From assembly GCF_014268815.2 (NCBI RefSeq), contig NZ_JABWRE020000001.1, positions 1,307,001-1,371,000 on the forward strand: a stretch of 64,000 nucleotides of DNA. Direction: 5' to 3'. The translations under genes were made by a program, and so were the position numbers. Below are positions 30,066 to 38,613 of this stretch, in pieces (the stretch's first letter is position 1; every line of letters starts with the position of its first letter). Below the pieces are notes generated by a model, which was given only the letters and a program-made list of their open reading frames with translations, ran no database searches and was not told where the DNA came from. Source of the DNA: Pseudomonas urmiensis. Its GTDB lineage: Bacteria > Pseudomonadota > Gammaproteobacteria > Pseudomonadales > Pseudomonadaceae.

Positions 30066-33000
30066 ATGGGTGCCGGCCAGGTATCACAAGCAAACACCGC
30101 CAAAGCCACCGCAAGCGCTGACGATCCACGGCTTGAGACGCTGCGCAACACAGCGGCGGCGTTTCAGGACAGCATCATCGGCAAGCGATTACCGGCTTGG
30201 CTGCTCAAAGTCCCGGTCGACCAGATGAACGTATTGGGCGAGGCACTGAGTAAAAGCCTGGAATTTCGTCAGCAGTTGGCTCGAATGCTTGCGCGAATAG
30301 ACAACATTGACGATTTCGTCGCCTCCGCCCTGCAGACCGCCTTGGACGAGCGGCATGCGCCAGGGTACAACGTGCGGCGTTTGAGGTTTTTACAAGGCCG
30401 CCGTGAGCCAGTCATCAATGCGCAGCCGGTGGGTAGCCATCTCACCAAAGTAGTGTACGAAGACAAACCCTTGCTCGAAGTCGCCATGCGTAACTTCACC
30501 GCCGAGCAGGCTCAGGCTGACGGCCAGCCTAGGGGCAATCGCCTGCTCATCAGTCGCCAGGGGTTGCGCCCGGCACCCACTGCGATCGAGTTTGCCGCGT
30601 TGTGTCGTGAGCTCGACCTGGGTGAACACTACCAGCGCCACCTCAGCGCTGTTCTCAATCCAAGCGATAATCCAAAAGGTGTGGAGTCGCTGCTGGTCGG
30701 TGCATACCGCTACGCCATGGCGGTAGATGCCTATCAGGCCCGGTTCATGGGCATCTTGAGTGATAGCGAGTTGCAGTTGGTGCTGGGGATGTCGCTGGAG
30801 GGCAAAACGGGGCGTCTGGCTGGAAATCTGGTGGTAGCCAAGCAGTTGCGCCTGATTGGATGCATGCTGGAGCAAATTGTCGTGCTCGAGGTCATCGACC
30901 AGGGGCCGCTTTTGAACACCACCCGCCAGATACTGTTGTATATCCCAGGTGATCCCTATGGCGCTTGGAGCACGTTCTCAAGTTTGACCCGGATGGCCAG
31001 AGCCCTCGGCCAGCGCTTGCGGAGCAACGCTTACCTGCAGTTTTTCAGACGGTTTGTGCGCTTGCGCGACAGTCAGGCGTTCTTTTCCGTCATCATTCCT
31101 GCCTATGCAGACTTGCCTGTCTGGGCCAGTTTCGACTTGCAGGAGTACCTACAGCCGTATCCGGTGCCCCTGTTCAACAGCCTGGCGCGTGCGCGTATTC
31201 GCCAGATCAAGGATGATGCGGCGCTGATTGCAACGCCCGTTGCCCAGCTTGATCGTGAAATTCAGCGTGGGCATGACCAGCGTCTGGCTGCCGAAGGCTG
31301 GACGCTGGTCAATGTCGCAGGGTTGTTTGTTCCGCAGATTGGCATCGTGCTGCTGGCGGTTACGGTCTGGGAACTGCTGGGCGAGGTTTACCACGGTATT
31401 GAGACATGGCGTGAGGGTGACACCAGCGAGGCGCTTGAACACCTTCACAATGTTGCCGTCGATCTTGCGACGATAGCTGCCACTGCGGTCGGGGTGGCGG
31501 CAGTGCGGCGACAATGGAATCGCTCAGTGTGGGTCGACAACCTGGTTCCGGCGCGGCTGGAGGATGGCAGCACAAAACTGTGGCAGCAAGACTTGGTGCC
31601 CTTTCGCAGTGCTACAGTCCCCAGTGGAACAGCGGTTGACGCGGAAGGAATCCAGCATCTGGACGGTCAGTCCTGGGTCGAGATAGACGAGCAAACCTAT
31701 CCAGTCATCCGTGGCCCTGCCAATCGGACTTGGCAACTGCGCTCGATTGATGGGCATGGCCCAGAATTGCAAGGCAATGGCGCGGGGGCATGGCGCCTGT
31801 GGAGCGAGCAGCCGGCTGAATGGGACGATAGATTTCACCTTTTCCGGCGCCTGGGTCGCAATTTTAGTGGCTTGGATGACGAGCAAATCGATCAGGTTTT
31901 GATCTGCAATGGTCTTGAAGCTGATCATCTGCGCGCTATGCATGTCAGTGACCAGCCCGCGCTGGCGGGACTGCTCGATAGTGTATTGCGATGCCGACTG
32001 GATGCACGTATTCGCCGTTTGGTCAGTCGCCTGCGCTCGGGCGAAAAGGTTGAAGACATCACCGTGCTGCAGCATGCGCAAAGACTGGCCGGAGCTGCCG
32101 GGCTTGCTGATCAGGCGCTGGCTGAGCTGGCTTGGTCCGAACGTCGGAAGTTGTTCCGGGACCTTTACAATGCCATGCAAGCCACTCACAGCCCTAGCAG
32201 CAGTGCACTGTGTCGGGTGTTTCCGAGTCTGCATCGGGGCGCTGCCGATGAGCTGTTGGAAGCGGCGAGCAGCAATGACCTACGCCGCCTGCTGGAAAGT
32301 GGGCGGATCCCTTTGCGCCTAGCCGAGGCTGCGCGGGCCAGTTCGCTGGCCATTCGTACGGTCCGTGGCTATGAAGCGTTCTACCTGGATACGCCGCAGA
32401 CTGCAGATTTGGCCAGGATAGCCCTCGGCATGCTCAAACATCTTGCCGGGTCCGCACAAGGGGTGCGCTGGCGCTTGTTCGAAGGCAATGCCCTTGGACC
32501 TTTACTGCTGACAACAGGGGAGGGCAAGCAAGTGGTGGACCTGGCGCATGTCAATGGTCGATTCCTGCGTCTGGGTGCTAAAGGGCTGGCCGACGGCGAG
32601 GCGGGCGAGTTTTTTGAAGTGATGGTCGGTGCCCGTACAGCGCAGCAATGGGCCTCCATGGGTATTGGCGAGCCGTTCTCGCACAACTTGCGGGTGCTGC
32701 TGGCTCGCCAGGCTGTACAGCGGCGCGAAGAGGTCGCCCAGCTATTTACCCGAGTGCAGCGCAGTGGCACCTTCCGCCCACCGCAACGCCTGGCAGATGG
32801 ACGCCTTGGCTATCTGATGGGAGGGTGTACGCCCAGTGGCTTGTGTGGTCGAGATAGGTCGATGCCTGCGATGCTGCGAGAGCTGTTTCCTACCTTCACT
32901 GACGAGCAAGTCATCGCCTGGGTCGAGAATGTCCTCCAGTCTGGTCGCAGGCCAGAAATCGTCATGGCAAGCCTGCGCGCGGAGCTGGCTGATCTCAACG

Positions 33001-34616
33001 GTTGCCTGGATGACTGGGTCATGGAGGGCGACGTCGAGCTGGCAGCTGAGCGCGTTTTCGTCAGGCGGACGTTGCTCAATGGCTGGCGACGCCGGACGGC
33101 CGCTCCCTACGATACCAGCCAACCAAACGCCAACTTTCACATGATGCTGTATGGGGCCAAGCCAGAAGGTTTGCCGCAGTTGCCGGCGCGGGTCAGCTTC
33201 GGTCATATATCCAATCTCGCACTGCTGCACATGGATCTTGAGGAGATCCCGACGAGTTTCCTGTTGGCGTTCAGTCGCCTGCGAGTGTTGGACTTGGGGG
33301 ATAACCACTTGACCCGACTGCCGCAACCATTGTTGCAGATGCAGCAGTTGCGCTCGCTGGTGCTGACCAACAATCAGATCGTCCTGGATCGGGCCCAGGC
33401 AACTGTTTTAGCCAGTTGTGAAGAGCTCGAGTACATCGACCTGTCTCATAACCCCTTGGGCCGTACTTTTACTCTGAGCGGAATGAGCCGACTGCGCTGG
33501 CTGAACCTGCGCGCCACCCGCATCAGCCAGGTTCCTTCGGCACTGACCGATCGACCGATGATGTATTACGCGGACCTGCGCGACAACCGCATCACCCACT
33601 TACCAGAACAGTTCTATCAAGCACCGTTGCTAGTCAGGCGCAGGATCCGCCTGGCGGGTAATTCATTTGGGGCGACTGAGGTCTTGCGTTTGCAGATGGC
33701 ATTGACGGCACCCCTGGAACCAGTCGATGCAGACGCTGCTGGCGAGCAGTCGATCAATGCGCGCGAACTGTGGGGCGATGCCGTGGGGCCGGGTTACCGC
33801 GGTTCGATGGTTAGTCGCTGGGACGCGATTGAGCAGCGACCCGAGTCAGAGCGTTTTTTCCGGGTATTGCGCCAGTTGCTTCAATCGGCGGATTTTCACC
33901 GTCGACCTCGTCCGGTCGCGTTACGTGTGTTGGCGTTACTGCAATTGATGACTGACAACCCGGTACTGTGTGATGAACTGTTCAGCGTGGCCAATGATGA
34001 ATGGGGCTGTCAGGACGGTGCTACCTGGTGTTTGAGTAACCTGGAATTAAAAGTCCTAGTGTGGAGTGCCCGGAACAATACCGAAGGGAATTCAGAAAGC
34101 GCGTTGCTGGACTTGGGTAAGCGCCTGTGGCGTCTGGATGAGGTTGACCGTTTGGCAGTGCAGGACATCGTTGCTCGCGCTGGCAATCCTGACGAAAGCG
34201 AAGTTGGCCTTGCTTATCGACTTGGTCTGCGTGAACGCCTGAACTTACCTGTGGAGGTGGGCGACATGAGCTTTCGACCCATTGCCGGGGTTGATGAGAC
34301 GCGCCTGGAGCAGGCGTATGTGCAGGTCTTGGAGGCTGAAACACAAGAGCGACTGGCGCGTTCGTTAGTCGAGCGCGATTTTTGGCAGGCCCATCTGGAG
34401 CGCACCCGGGCTGACGAATTCAGTCGCATGGATGAGCCATTTCATGAGCGGCTCGAAGCGCTCTTCGATGATCAGGCATTGTCCGACCAGGACAAGAAGC
34501 TGCAATCGGACGCGATCAGAGATGAGCAGCTGGCCGCGCGTCGAGGGCTGATGCTTGAGGTGACGATCCGCGCCCTGGAGGAAGGACCGGCGGACCCGCC
34601 AATTCACGTGCGTTGA
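30066..34616 (+). CDS. NEL-type E3 ubiquitin ligase effector with LRR domain
   Basis: A 1516-residue protein with AGGAGGG before the ATG. Its N-terminal two thirds contain a hydrophobic hairpin region (about residues 378-480) homologous to the gene at 1-3300 and shared RREEVAQL and DGRLGY segments. About five leucine-rich repeats occupy residues 1034-1210. The C-terminal NEL domain (about 1235-1516) carries the catalytic CxD motif in EWGCQDGATW, with Cys1315 and Asp1317. NEL enzymes, as in IpaH, SspH1 and SlrP, build ubiquitin chains in eukaryotic host cells, so this is a likely effector against eukaryotes such as plants, insects or protozoa. No signal peptide is visible and no type III genes are in the window, so the export route is open. 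It sits alone between polB and a DUF4174 gene. Confidence 0.93.
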   Translation: MGAGQVSQANTAKATASADDPRLETLRNTAAAFQDSIIGKRLPAWLLKVPVDQMNVLGEALSKSLEFRQQLARMLARIDNIDDFVASALQTALDERHAPGYNVRRLRFLQGRREPVINAQPVGSHLTKVVYEDKPLLEVAMRNFTAEQAQADGQPRGNRLLISRQGLRPAPTAIEFAALCRELDLGEHYQRHLSAVLNPSDNPKGVESLLVGAYRYAMAVDAYQARFMGILSDSELQLVLGMSLEGKTGRLAGNLVVAKQLRLIGCMLEQIVVLEVIDQGPLLNTTRQILLYIPGDPYGAWSTFSSLTRMARALGQRLRSNAYLQFFRRFVRLRDSQAFFSVIIPAYADLPVWASFDLQEYLQPYPVPLFNSLARARIRQIKDDAALIATPVAQLDREIQRGHDQRLAAEGWTLVNVAGLFVPQIGIVLLAVTVWELLGEVYHGIETWREGDTSEALEHLHNVAVDLATIAATAVGVAAVRRQWNRSVWVDNLVPARLEDGSTKLWQQDLVPFRSATVPSGTAVDAEGIQHLDGQSWVEIDEQTYPVIRGPANRTWQLRSIDGHGPELQGNGAGAWRLWSEQPAEWDDRFHLFRRLGRNFSGLDDEQIDQVLICNGLEADHLRAMHVSDQPALAGLLDSVLRCRLDARIRRLVSRLRSGEKVEDITVLQHAQRLAGAAGLADQALAELAWSERRKLFRDLYNAMQATHSPSSSALCRVFPSLHRGAADELLEAASSNDLRRLLESGRIPLRLAEAARASSLAIRTVRGYEAFYLDTPQTADLARIALGMLKHLAGSAQGVRWRLFEGNALGPLLLTTGEGKQVVDLAHVNGRFLRLGAKGLADGEAGEFFEVMVGARTAQQWASMGIGEPFSHNLRVLLARQAVQRREEVAQLFTRVQRSGTFRPPQRLADGRLGYLMGGCTPSGLCGRDRSMPAMLRELFPTFTDEQVIAWVENVLQSGRRPEIVMASLRAELADLNGCLDDWVMEGDVELAAERVFVRRTLLNGWRRRTAAPYDTSQPNANFHMMLYGAKPEGLPQLPARVSFGHISNLALLHMDLEEIPTSFLLAFSRLRVLDLGDNHLTRLPQPLLQMQQLRSLVLTNNQIVLDRAQATVLASCEELEYIDLSHNPLGRTFTLSGMSRLRWLNLRATRISQVPSALTDRPMMYYADLRDNRITHLPEQFYQAPLLVRRRIRLAGNSFGATEVLRLQMALTAPLEPVDADAAGEQSINARELWGDAVGPGYRGSMVSRWDAIEQRPESERFFRVLRQLLQSADFHRRPRPVALRVLALLQLMTDNPVLCDELFSVANDEWGCQDGATWCLSNLELKVLVWSARNNTEGNSESALLDLGKRLWRLDEVDRLAVQDIVARAGNPDESEVGLAYRLGLRERLNLPVEVGDMSFRPIAGVDETRLEQAYVQVLEAETQERLARSLVERDFWQAHLERTRADEFSRMDEPFHERLEALFDDQALSDQDKKLQSDAIRDEQLAARRGLMLEVTIRALEEGPADPPIHVR

Positions 34617-34846
34617 GTACGGTATAGCTGAAAGCGGCACGTCAGCTCACCTCGGGCGGCTTTGAACTATGCTTTGTCTGGGTGTCGGCATTTCCGGAGA
34701 TGCCGATATCCCGGTCTGGAGAAAGCTTGGAAATCGCCGGTAACTTTTCCTCTAACCACTTGCTCTGTCAGGTGGTTTAGTCTCCAGAGCGGATTTTTCT
34801 CCATGATCTGTAGTCACTGGTTTATCGAGATAGTAAGGAGATGCAC
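34617..34846. other. Spacer between the NEL effector and DUF4174 genes
   Basis: A 230-bp spacer. An imperfect hairpin TCGGCAT/ATGCCGA lies near 34,685-34,705 and may end the NEL transcript; it lacks a T-tract. AAGGAG at about 34,835 is the ribosome site of the next gene. Nothing else is recognisable. Confidence 0.4.
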
Positions 34847-35401
34847 ATGCTCGTCCGGTCACTGACCCTCGCCACCTTGCTCGCCGTTAGTGGCCCACTG
34901 TTCGCCGCCGACAGTGATGCCCCCCTGGCCAAAGAGTTGGGTAAGGCACGGCCTTTGGTAGTCATTGCCCCAAGCTCGGCGGATCCAACCCTGCGTGGAT
35001 TGAATGAAGCCCTGAAAGATCCTGCTACCCAGGCGGCTTTCAAGGAACGTGGGCTGGTCCTGTATAGCGTTGCCAACATGATGGGCATGCGCGAGGACAA
35101 GAACCTTGAACAACAAACCACCATGGCCCTGATCCGTGAACTCAAATTAGGCGCAAGCAAAGGCACCAAGGTAATCCTGGTGGGCAAGGACGGCGAGCGG
35201 CACGTGCTCAAGGATGATGACAGTGGTGAGAAGATCGACCCGCAGGTGATCATCAAGGCTGTGGACGAACTGCCCGCTAACGAGAAAGCCGTAACGGCCC
35301 CAGAACCTGTCGCTGCCGCTGTGGCCGAGCCCAAGGCAAAGGACGCTAAACCGAGCAAACCGGCCAAGCCCGCGGCGCCTCCCAAGCCGTTGGAAGACTG
35401 A
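34847..35401 (+). CDS. DUF4174 periplasmic protein
   Basis: About 184 residues starting MLVRSLTLATLLAVSGPLFA (signal peptide) at 34,847; ATG at 34,841 is too close to AAGGAG. The mature part has the thioredoxin-fold-like pattern of DUF4174 (KARPLVVIAPSSADPTLRGL, VILVGKDGERHVLKDD) but no Cys pair, so it is not a redox protein. The C-terminus is a long Ala/Lys/Pro tail typical of a cell-wall linking or disordered region. It precedes sohB by 95 bp. Function unknown. Confidence 0.85.
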   Translation: MLVRSLTLATLLAVSGPLFAADSDAPLAKELGKARPLVVIAPSSADPTLRGLNEALKDPATQAAFKERGLVLYSVANMMGMREDKNLEQQTTMALIRELKLGASKGTKVILVGKDGERHVLKDDDSGEKIDPQVIIKAVDELPANEKAVTAPEPVAAAVAEPKAKDAKPSKPAKPAAPPKPLED

Positions 35402-35496
35402 AGGCCAAAGCGCCCGGTTAAAACCTTAGGCCGTCGTACCAAGTCACCCCAACCTTAGGTACGATGGGCGATCAATTTTGTGCTTTGAGGATTACT

Positions 35497-36516
35497 GTGG
35501 AATTTCTTGCCGAATACGCAAGCTTTCTCGCCAAGACCGCAACCCTGGTAATCGCCATTCTGGTGGTGCTGTCGGCCATTGCTGGCCTGCGGGGCAAAGG
35601 GCGGCGCAAGCCAGGTGGGCAGTTGCAGGTCACCCGCCTCAACGATTTCTACAAGCAGCTGCGCGAGCGTCTTGAGTCAGGTCTGTACGACAAGGCCGAG
35701 CTAAAGGCCTTGCGCAAGCAGCAAGCCAAGGCGGATAAAAAGCTCAAGAAGACCAAGGCTGAGGATAAGACCCGGGTCTTTGTGCTCGACTTCGATGGTG
35801 ATATCAAAGCCTCGGCCACTGAAAGTCTGCGCAATGAGATCACTGCTTTGCTCACTCTCGCCACCCCTAGTGATGAAGTGGTGTTGCGTTTGGAGAGCGG
35901 CGGCGGCCTGGTGCACAGCTACGGCCTGGCAGCTTCGCAACTGGCGCGCATTCGCCAAGCTGGTATCCCGCTGACCATCTGTATCGACAAAGTCGCTGCC
36001 AGCGGCGGTTACATGATGGCCTGCATCGGCGAAAAGATCATCAGCGCGCCGTTTGCCGTGCTTGGCTCGATTGGCGTCGTGGCACAGCTGCCCAACGTCA
36101 ACCGCTTGTTGAAAAAGCACGACATTGACTTTGAGGTGCTGACCGCGGGTGAATACAAGCGCACCTTGACCGTGTTTGGCGAGAACACCGAGAAAGGTAA
36201 GGAGAAGTTCCAGGAAGACCTGGACGTCACCCATCAGCTGTTCAAGGATTTTGTCGGACGTTATCGTCCGCAATTGCACATTGATGAGGTGGCAACCGGT
36301 GAGGTCTGGTTGGGTGTCGCTGCATTGAACCGCAAGCTGGTTGATGAGCTGCGCACCAGTGACGAGTACCTGAGCGATCGCGCTCGCGAAGCGAATTTGT
36401 TCCACCTGCATTTCGCTGAGCGCAAGAGCCTGCAGGAGCGCATTGGCATGGCGGCTAGCGGGACTGTCGAGAACACTCTGGTGGGTCTATGGAGCAAACT
36501 CGGCCGCCTGCGCTAA
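35497..36516 (+). CDS. sohB: Inner-membrane serine protease SohB (S49 family)
   Basis: A 339-residue protein from a GTG (VEFLAEYASFLAKTATLVIA) with GAGG well spaced upstream; the longer start at 35,464 is unlikely. One N-terminal membrane helix is followed by a charged coiled region and the S49 peptidase domain. The Ser/Lys dyad is visible: Ser169 in KVAASGGYMMAC and Lys221 in AGEYKRTLTVFG. SohB-like proteases degrade membrane or periplasmic proteins. tRNA-Cys follows 150 bp downstream with its own promoter. Confidence 0.93.
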   Translation: MEFLAEYASFLAKTATLVIAILVVLSAIAGLRGKGRRKPGGQLQVTRLNDFYKQLRERLESGLYDKAELKALRKQQAKADKKLKKTKAEDKTRVFVLDFDGDIKASATESLRNEITALLTLATPSDEVVLRLESGGGLVHSYGLAASQLARIRQAGIPLTICIDKVAASGGYMMACIGEKIISAPFAVLGSIGVVAQLPNVNRLLKKHDIDFEVLTAGEYKRTLTVFGENTEKGKEKFQEDLDVTHQLFKDFVGRYRPQLHIDEVATGEVWLGVAALNRKLVDELRTSDEYLSDRAREANLFHLHFAERKSLQERIGMAASGTVENTLVGLWSKLGRLR

Positions 36517-36521
36517 GACCT

Positions 36522-36561
36522 TGAACCCCTTGAAGATTTTTTCGGTTCAGGGGGTTGCAAG
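36522..36561 (+). terminator. Hairpin after sohB
   Basis: TTGAACCCC and GGGGGTTGCAA pair imperfectly around a loop containing ATTTTTTCGG. It may terminate the sohB transcript; it overlaps the start of the tRNA promoter. Confidence 0.4.
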
Positions 36562-36583
36562 GAACTTCGAATGCAGACATAAT
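36555..36583 (+). promoter_or_regulatory. Sigma-70 promoter of tRNA-Cys
   Basis: TTGCAA (36,555-36,560), a 17-base spacer, then CATAAT (36,578-36,583). The predicted start is near 36,590, leaving a leader of about 80 bases before the mature tRNA 5' end. Confidence 0.75.
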
Positions 36584-36669
36584 GGCCTCCATCGAAACGC
36601 AGGTTGCTTGAAAAAGCGCTTAAGTTTCAAGGAGATAGCAAAGCGTAAGCCGCTAGATCCGAACTTTGA

Positions 36670-36743
36670 GGCCGAGTAGCAAAGTGGTTATGCTCCGGAT
36701 TGCAAATCCGTCTACGCCGGTTCGATTCCGACCTCGGCCTCCA
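36670..36743 (+). tRNA. tRNA-Cys (anticodon GCA)
   Basis: A 74-base tRNA with encoded CCA. The acceptor stem is GGCCGAG/CTCGGCC, the anticodon loop TTGCAAA gives GCA, and the T loop is GGTTCGATTCC. Sequence closely resembles E. coli tRNA-Cys in the anticodon arm. No integrase lies next to it. Confidence 0.97.
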
Positions 36744-36753
36744 TATTCGAAAG

Positions 36754-36783
36754 CCCCGCAGATTAACGTCTGCGGGGTTTTTC
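36754..36783 (+). terminator. Rho-independent terminator of tRNA-Cys
   Basis: CCCCGCAGA pairs with TCTGCGGGG, followed by TTTTTC, ten bases after the tRNA 3' end. Confidence 0.9.
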
Positions 36784-36973
36784 TTTGTGGGTCGGAAAAG
36801 TTGGGAGTTCCTTGGCGGGGTCCTGCGCCATCCGGCCGATTGGATTATGTCGGGATCTGCAGAAATTTTGCGGCGATCGGGCTTTATTCGTCATTTAGGC
36901 CTGTCTTGCCGGGAGCAGGTGTATAGTGGCGGGCGAGTCCTCTCTTTGGGCGGCTCACCTACGAGGTGTCAGC

Positions 36974-37138
36974 ATGTACCATTCCACGACCCAGCAGGCG
37001 CAACTGCGCTTGAATGAGCAAATCGAGCAGTTCCTTTCCAAAGGCGGCACGATCAAGGAAATTGCCAGGGGCGTTAGCGGATTCAATCCTGCCGCGCCTA
37101 AGGTGCACTGGACCAAAGCTCAGGCTGCCAAGGCCTGA
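36974..37138 (+). CDS. Small basic protein, 54 residues
   Basis: Starts MYHSTTQQAQLRLNEQIEQF with CGAGGTG before the ATG. The sequence is polar and basic, with no membrane or signal segment: a helical first half, then GGTIKEIARGVSGFNPAAPK and VHWTKAQAAKA. It could be a small nucleic-acid or ribosome-associated protein, but I recognise no family. It has its own 190-bp upstream spacer with a possible TATAGT -10 element near 36,923. Confidence 0.65.
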   Translation: MYHSTTQQAQLRLNEQIEQFLSKGGTIKEIARGVSGFNPAAPKVHWTKAQAAKA

Positions 37139-37313
37139 GCGTCAATTGGGGATGGGGCTTGGCTGATCCATTTTGCGTCATCATGGACACCGAGCTTCGT
37201 CAGCGACTGACTGGCAGTTTCACGGTCAGGCTCTACCGAGCCCGGCAGTTGTTGAGGCTCGGCAATCGAATCTTACAGGATGATCGCTAGCATGCTTGAG
37301 CGCAGCTGCGCGG

Positions 37314-37913
37314 TCAGAGATTTGACACCTGCGGTTCGACCACTTCAGTAGAAGCTTCGGCGGTTGAGGCTGCTGGCGCGTTGGAGAGTGGCGAGATGGT
37401 TACCGCATAGCGGCCAAGATCGCTCTCCTGGCGCTGGAAGTTGATCGCGACGTTCTCACCTTTCCAGCTCATGACCTCGCTCAGATAAGACGCGCCCGAA
37501 CTCATCTTGATCCAGTGACTCTGCTGAACGCCAGGTTCGCCGAAGCGATCGGTGAGCATTTCGGTGACGAGATAGAGACTGTTGGCGTTGCCGCTGAAAA
37601 CCAGCTCATTCACCTTCCCGTCGCTGATGCTGGCGATCAGGCTGTAGCCTGGCGAGATAGGCAGGTAGGGCAGTCCACGAACTTCGAATTGGTTCGGTAG
37701 TGCGCTGGCGACACGGCACAGGGTAGTGGGTCTGACGCTATCGGAAGGGCACTCTTCAACTTGTTCGAGGAAGTTGCCCTGTAGGTCGATACCGAGAAAG
37801 GCCGTAGGTTCCTGAGCCCAGGGGGTTACGGATTCAGCAGCAGCAAATGGCGCCCACGCAGGCAGCGCGACGCACAGGCTCAACCTGGCGGCCAGGGAGA
37901 GAAGCGGCCTCAT
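37314..37913 (-). CDS. Secreted protein of unknown function behind a Fur-like site
   Basis: A 199-residue protein with a signal peptide (SLAARLSLCVALPAWAPFA) and two cysteines (EECPSDSVRPTTLCRV) likely joined in a disulfide. The mature part is mostly beta-strand like (GKVNELVFSGNANSLYLVTE), then a Ser/Ala/Glu-rich tail. No family is recognised. Its promoter carries a Fur-like box, which suggests iron-responsive expression. AAGGAAGGACCCT precedes the ATG at 37,913. Confidence 0.8.
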   Translation of the reverse strand: MRPLLSLAARLSLCVALPAWAPFAAAESVTPWAQEPTAFLGIDLQGNFLEQVEECPSDSVRPTTLCRVASALPNQFEVRGLPYLPISPGYSLIASISDGKVNELVFSGNANSLYLVTEMLTDRFGEPGVQQSHWIKMSSGASYLSEVMSWKGENVAINFQRQESDLGRYAVTISPLSNAPAASTAEASTEVVEPQVSNL

Positions 37914-37950
37914 AGGGTCCTTCCTTGGGTATTAATGTGGAATAGGCAGC

Positions 37951-37978
37951 AGAATACTGGCCTGAGAATGATTTTCAA
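37951..37978 (-). promoter_or_regulatory. Sigma-70 promoter of the 199-residue secreted protein gene
   Basis: On the minus strand TTGAAA (plus-strand 37,973-37,978), a 16-base spacer, then TATTCT (37,951-37,956). The predicted transcript start is about 30 bases before the ATG at 37,913. Confidence 0.65.
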
Positions 37979-37982
37979 TAAT
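37964..37982. promoter_or_regulatory. Fur-like iron box
   Basis: GAGAATGATTTTCAATAAT matches the 19-base consensus GATAATGATAATCATTATC at 13 positions by hand count. It overlaps the -35 element of the 37,913 gene, the expected place for repression by Fur. Confidence 0.5.
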
Positions 37983-38101
37983 GCTAGTATGACATCATCC
38001 TGCGCTGTAGATCAACCCTCAGGTCGGCCTGGGGGGTGGCTTGGCCTACCACAAGATTGGGCAACAAGGCATGTTTAGCGGGGTGCGGGGAAAAGGCGGC
38101 A

Positions 38102-38133
38102 GAAAAAGAAAACCCGCCAGCAGAGGGCGGGTT
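38102..38133 (-). terminator. Rho-independent terminator on the minus strand
   Basis: On the minus strand AACCCGCC pairs with GGCGGGTT, followed by TTCTTTTTCT. No annotated minus-strand gene ends here, so it may end an unrecognised transcript. Confidence 0.7.
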
Positions 38134-38227
38134 GAAAGAACGTACGAAGCACCCTGAGTGTGCCTACGCACATGTCAGAAATTCGTGAAGATCATGTCGC
38201 CAGTCTGTTGAGGGCTTTCGCTACCCA

Positions 38228-38252
38228 TAAAAAAGCCCGCCATGAGGCGGGC
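38228..38252 (-). terminator. Second minus-strand terminator in the gene-poor stretch
   Basis: On the minus strand GCCCGCC pairs with GGCGGGC around a four-base loop (TCAT), followed by TTTTTTATGG. It lies 95 bases upstream of the first terminator. The rest of the 462-bp stretch 37,914-38,375 holds the Fur-like box, the secreted-protein promoter, and the acidic-protein promoter. Confidence 0.7.
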
Positions 38253-38321
38253 AAGGACGTTTTGAAGGGAGAGCTTGCAGTCTGATGTCGGGCAGTTAAG
38301 TCAGCATTAACGGCCCGGTGA

Positions 38322-38350
38322 TTGACCGCGGCCGTTGAACGGCCTATATA
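38322..38350 (+). promoter_or_regulatory. Strong sigma-70 promoter with palindromic spacer
   Basis: TTGACC (38,322-38,327), a 17-base spacer, then TATATA (38,345-38,350). The spacer contains the perfect palindrome GGCCGTTGAACGGCC (38,330-38,344), a likely repressor or activator site. The predicted start is about 19 bases before the ATG of the acidic protein. Confidence 0.75.
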
Positions 38351-38375
38351 AGCGTGCTTATTTCAGGAGCCCGGC

Positions 38376-38567
38376 ATGCACGACGACGATGACCTTCCAG
38401 AACCTGAGCATGATCATCTGCTCGACCACGAGTTTCTCTACCAGGATCTGGATTCCGAGGCCGATGCTCAGGGCCTTGAAGATGACATTGAGGAAGATGA
38501 AGATACCCTCGATGACTTCGATGAGCAGGATCATCCCGCCTGGCATGATGACGTCGACGACGACTGA
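38376..38567 (+). CDS. Very acidic 63-residue protein
   Basis: Starts MHDDDDLPEPEHDHLLDHEF with CAGGAGCCCGGC before the ATG. About half of the residues are Asp or Glu, with several His and almost no Lys or Arg, so the predicted charge is strongly negative. There are no cysteines and no membrane segment. Possible roles are a DNA mimic, a metal buffer or a chaperone-like tail, but nothing identifies one. A clear promoter, good ribosome site and short leader make it a real gene. Overlapping frames on the other strand are shadows of its GAT/GAG codons. Confidence 0.75.
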   Translation: MHDDDDLPEPEHDHLLDHEFLYQDLDSEADAQGLEDDIEEDEDTLDDFDEQDHPAWHDDVDDD

Positions 38568-38613
38568 GCCTGCGCTGCACGGCCCTTACGCAGCGCGGCT
38601 CGAGACGCTGTGT

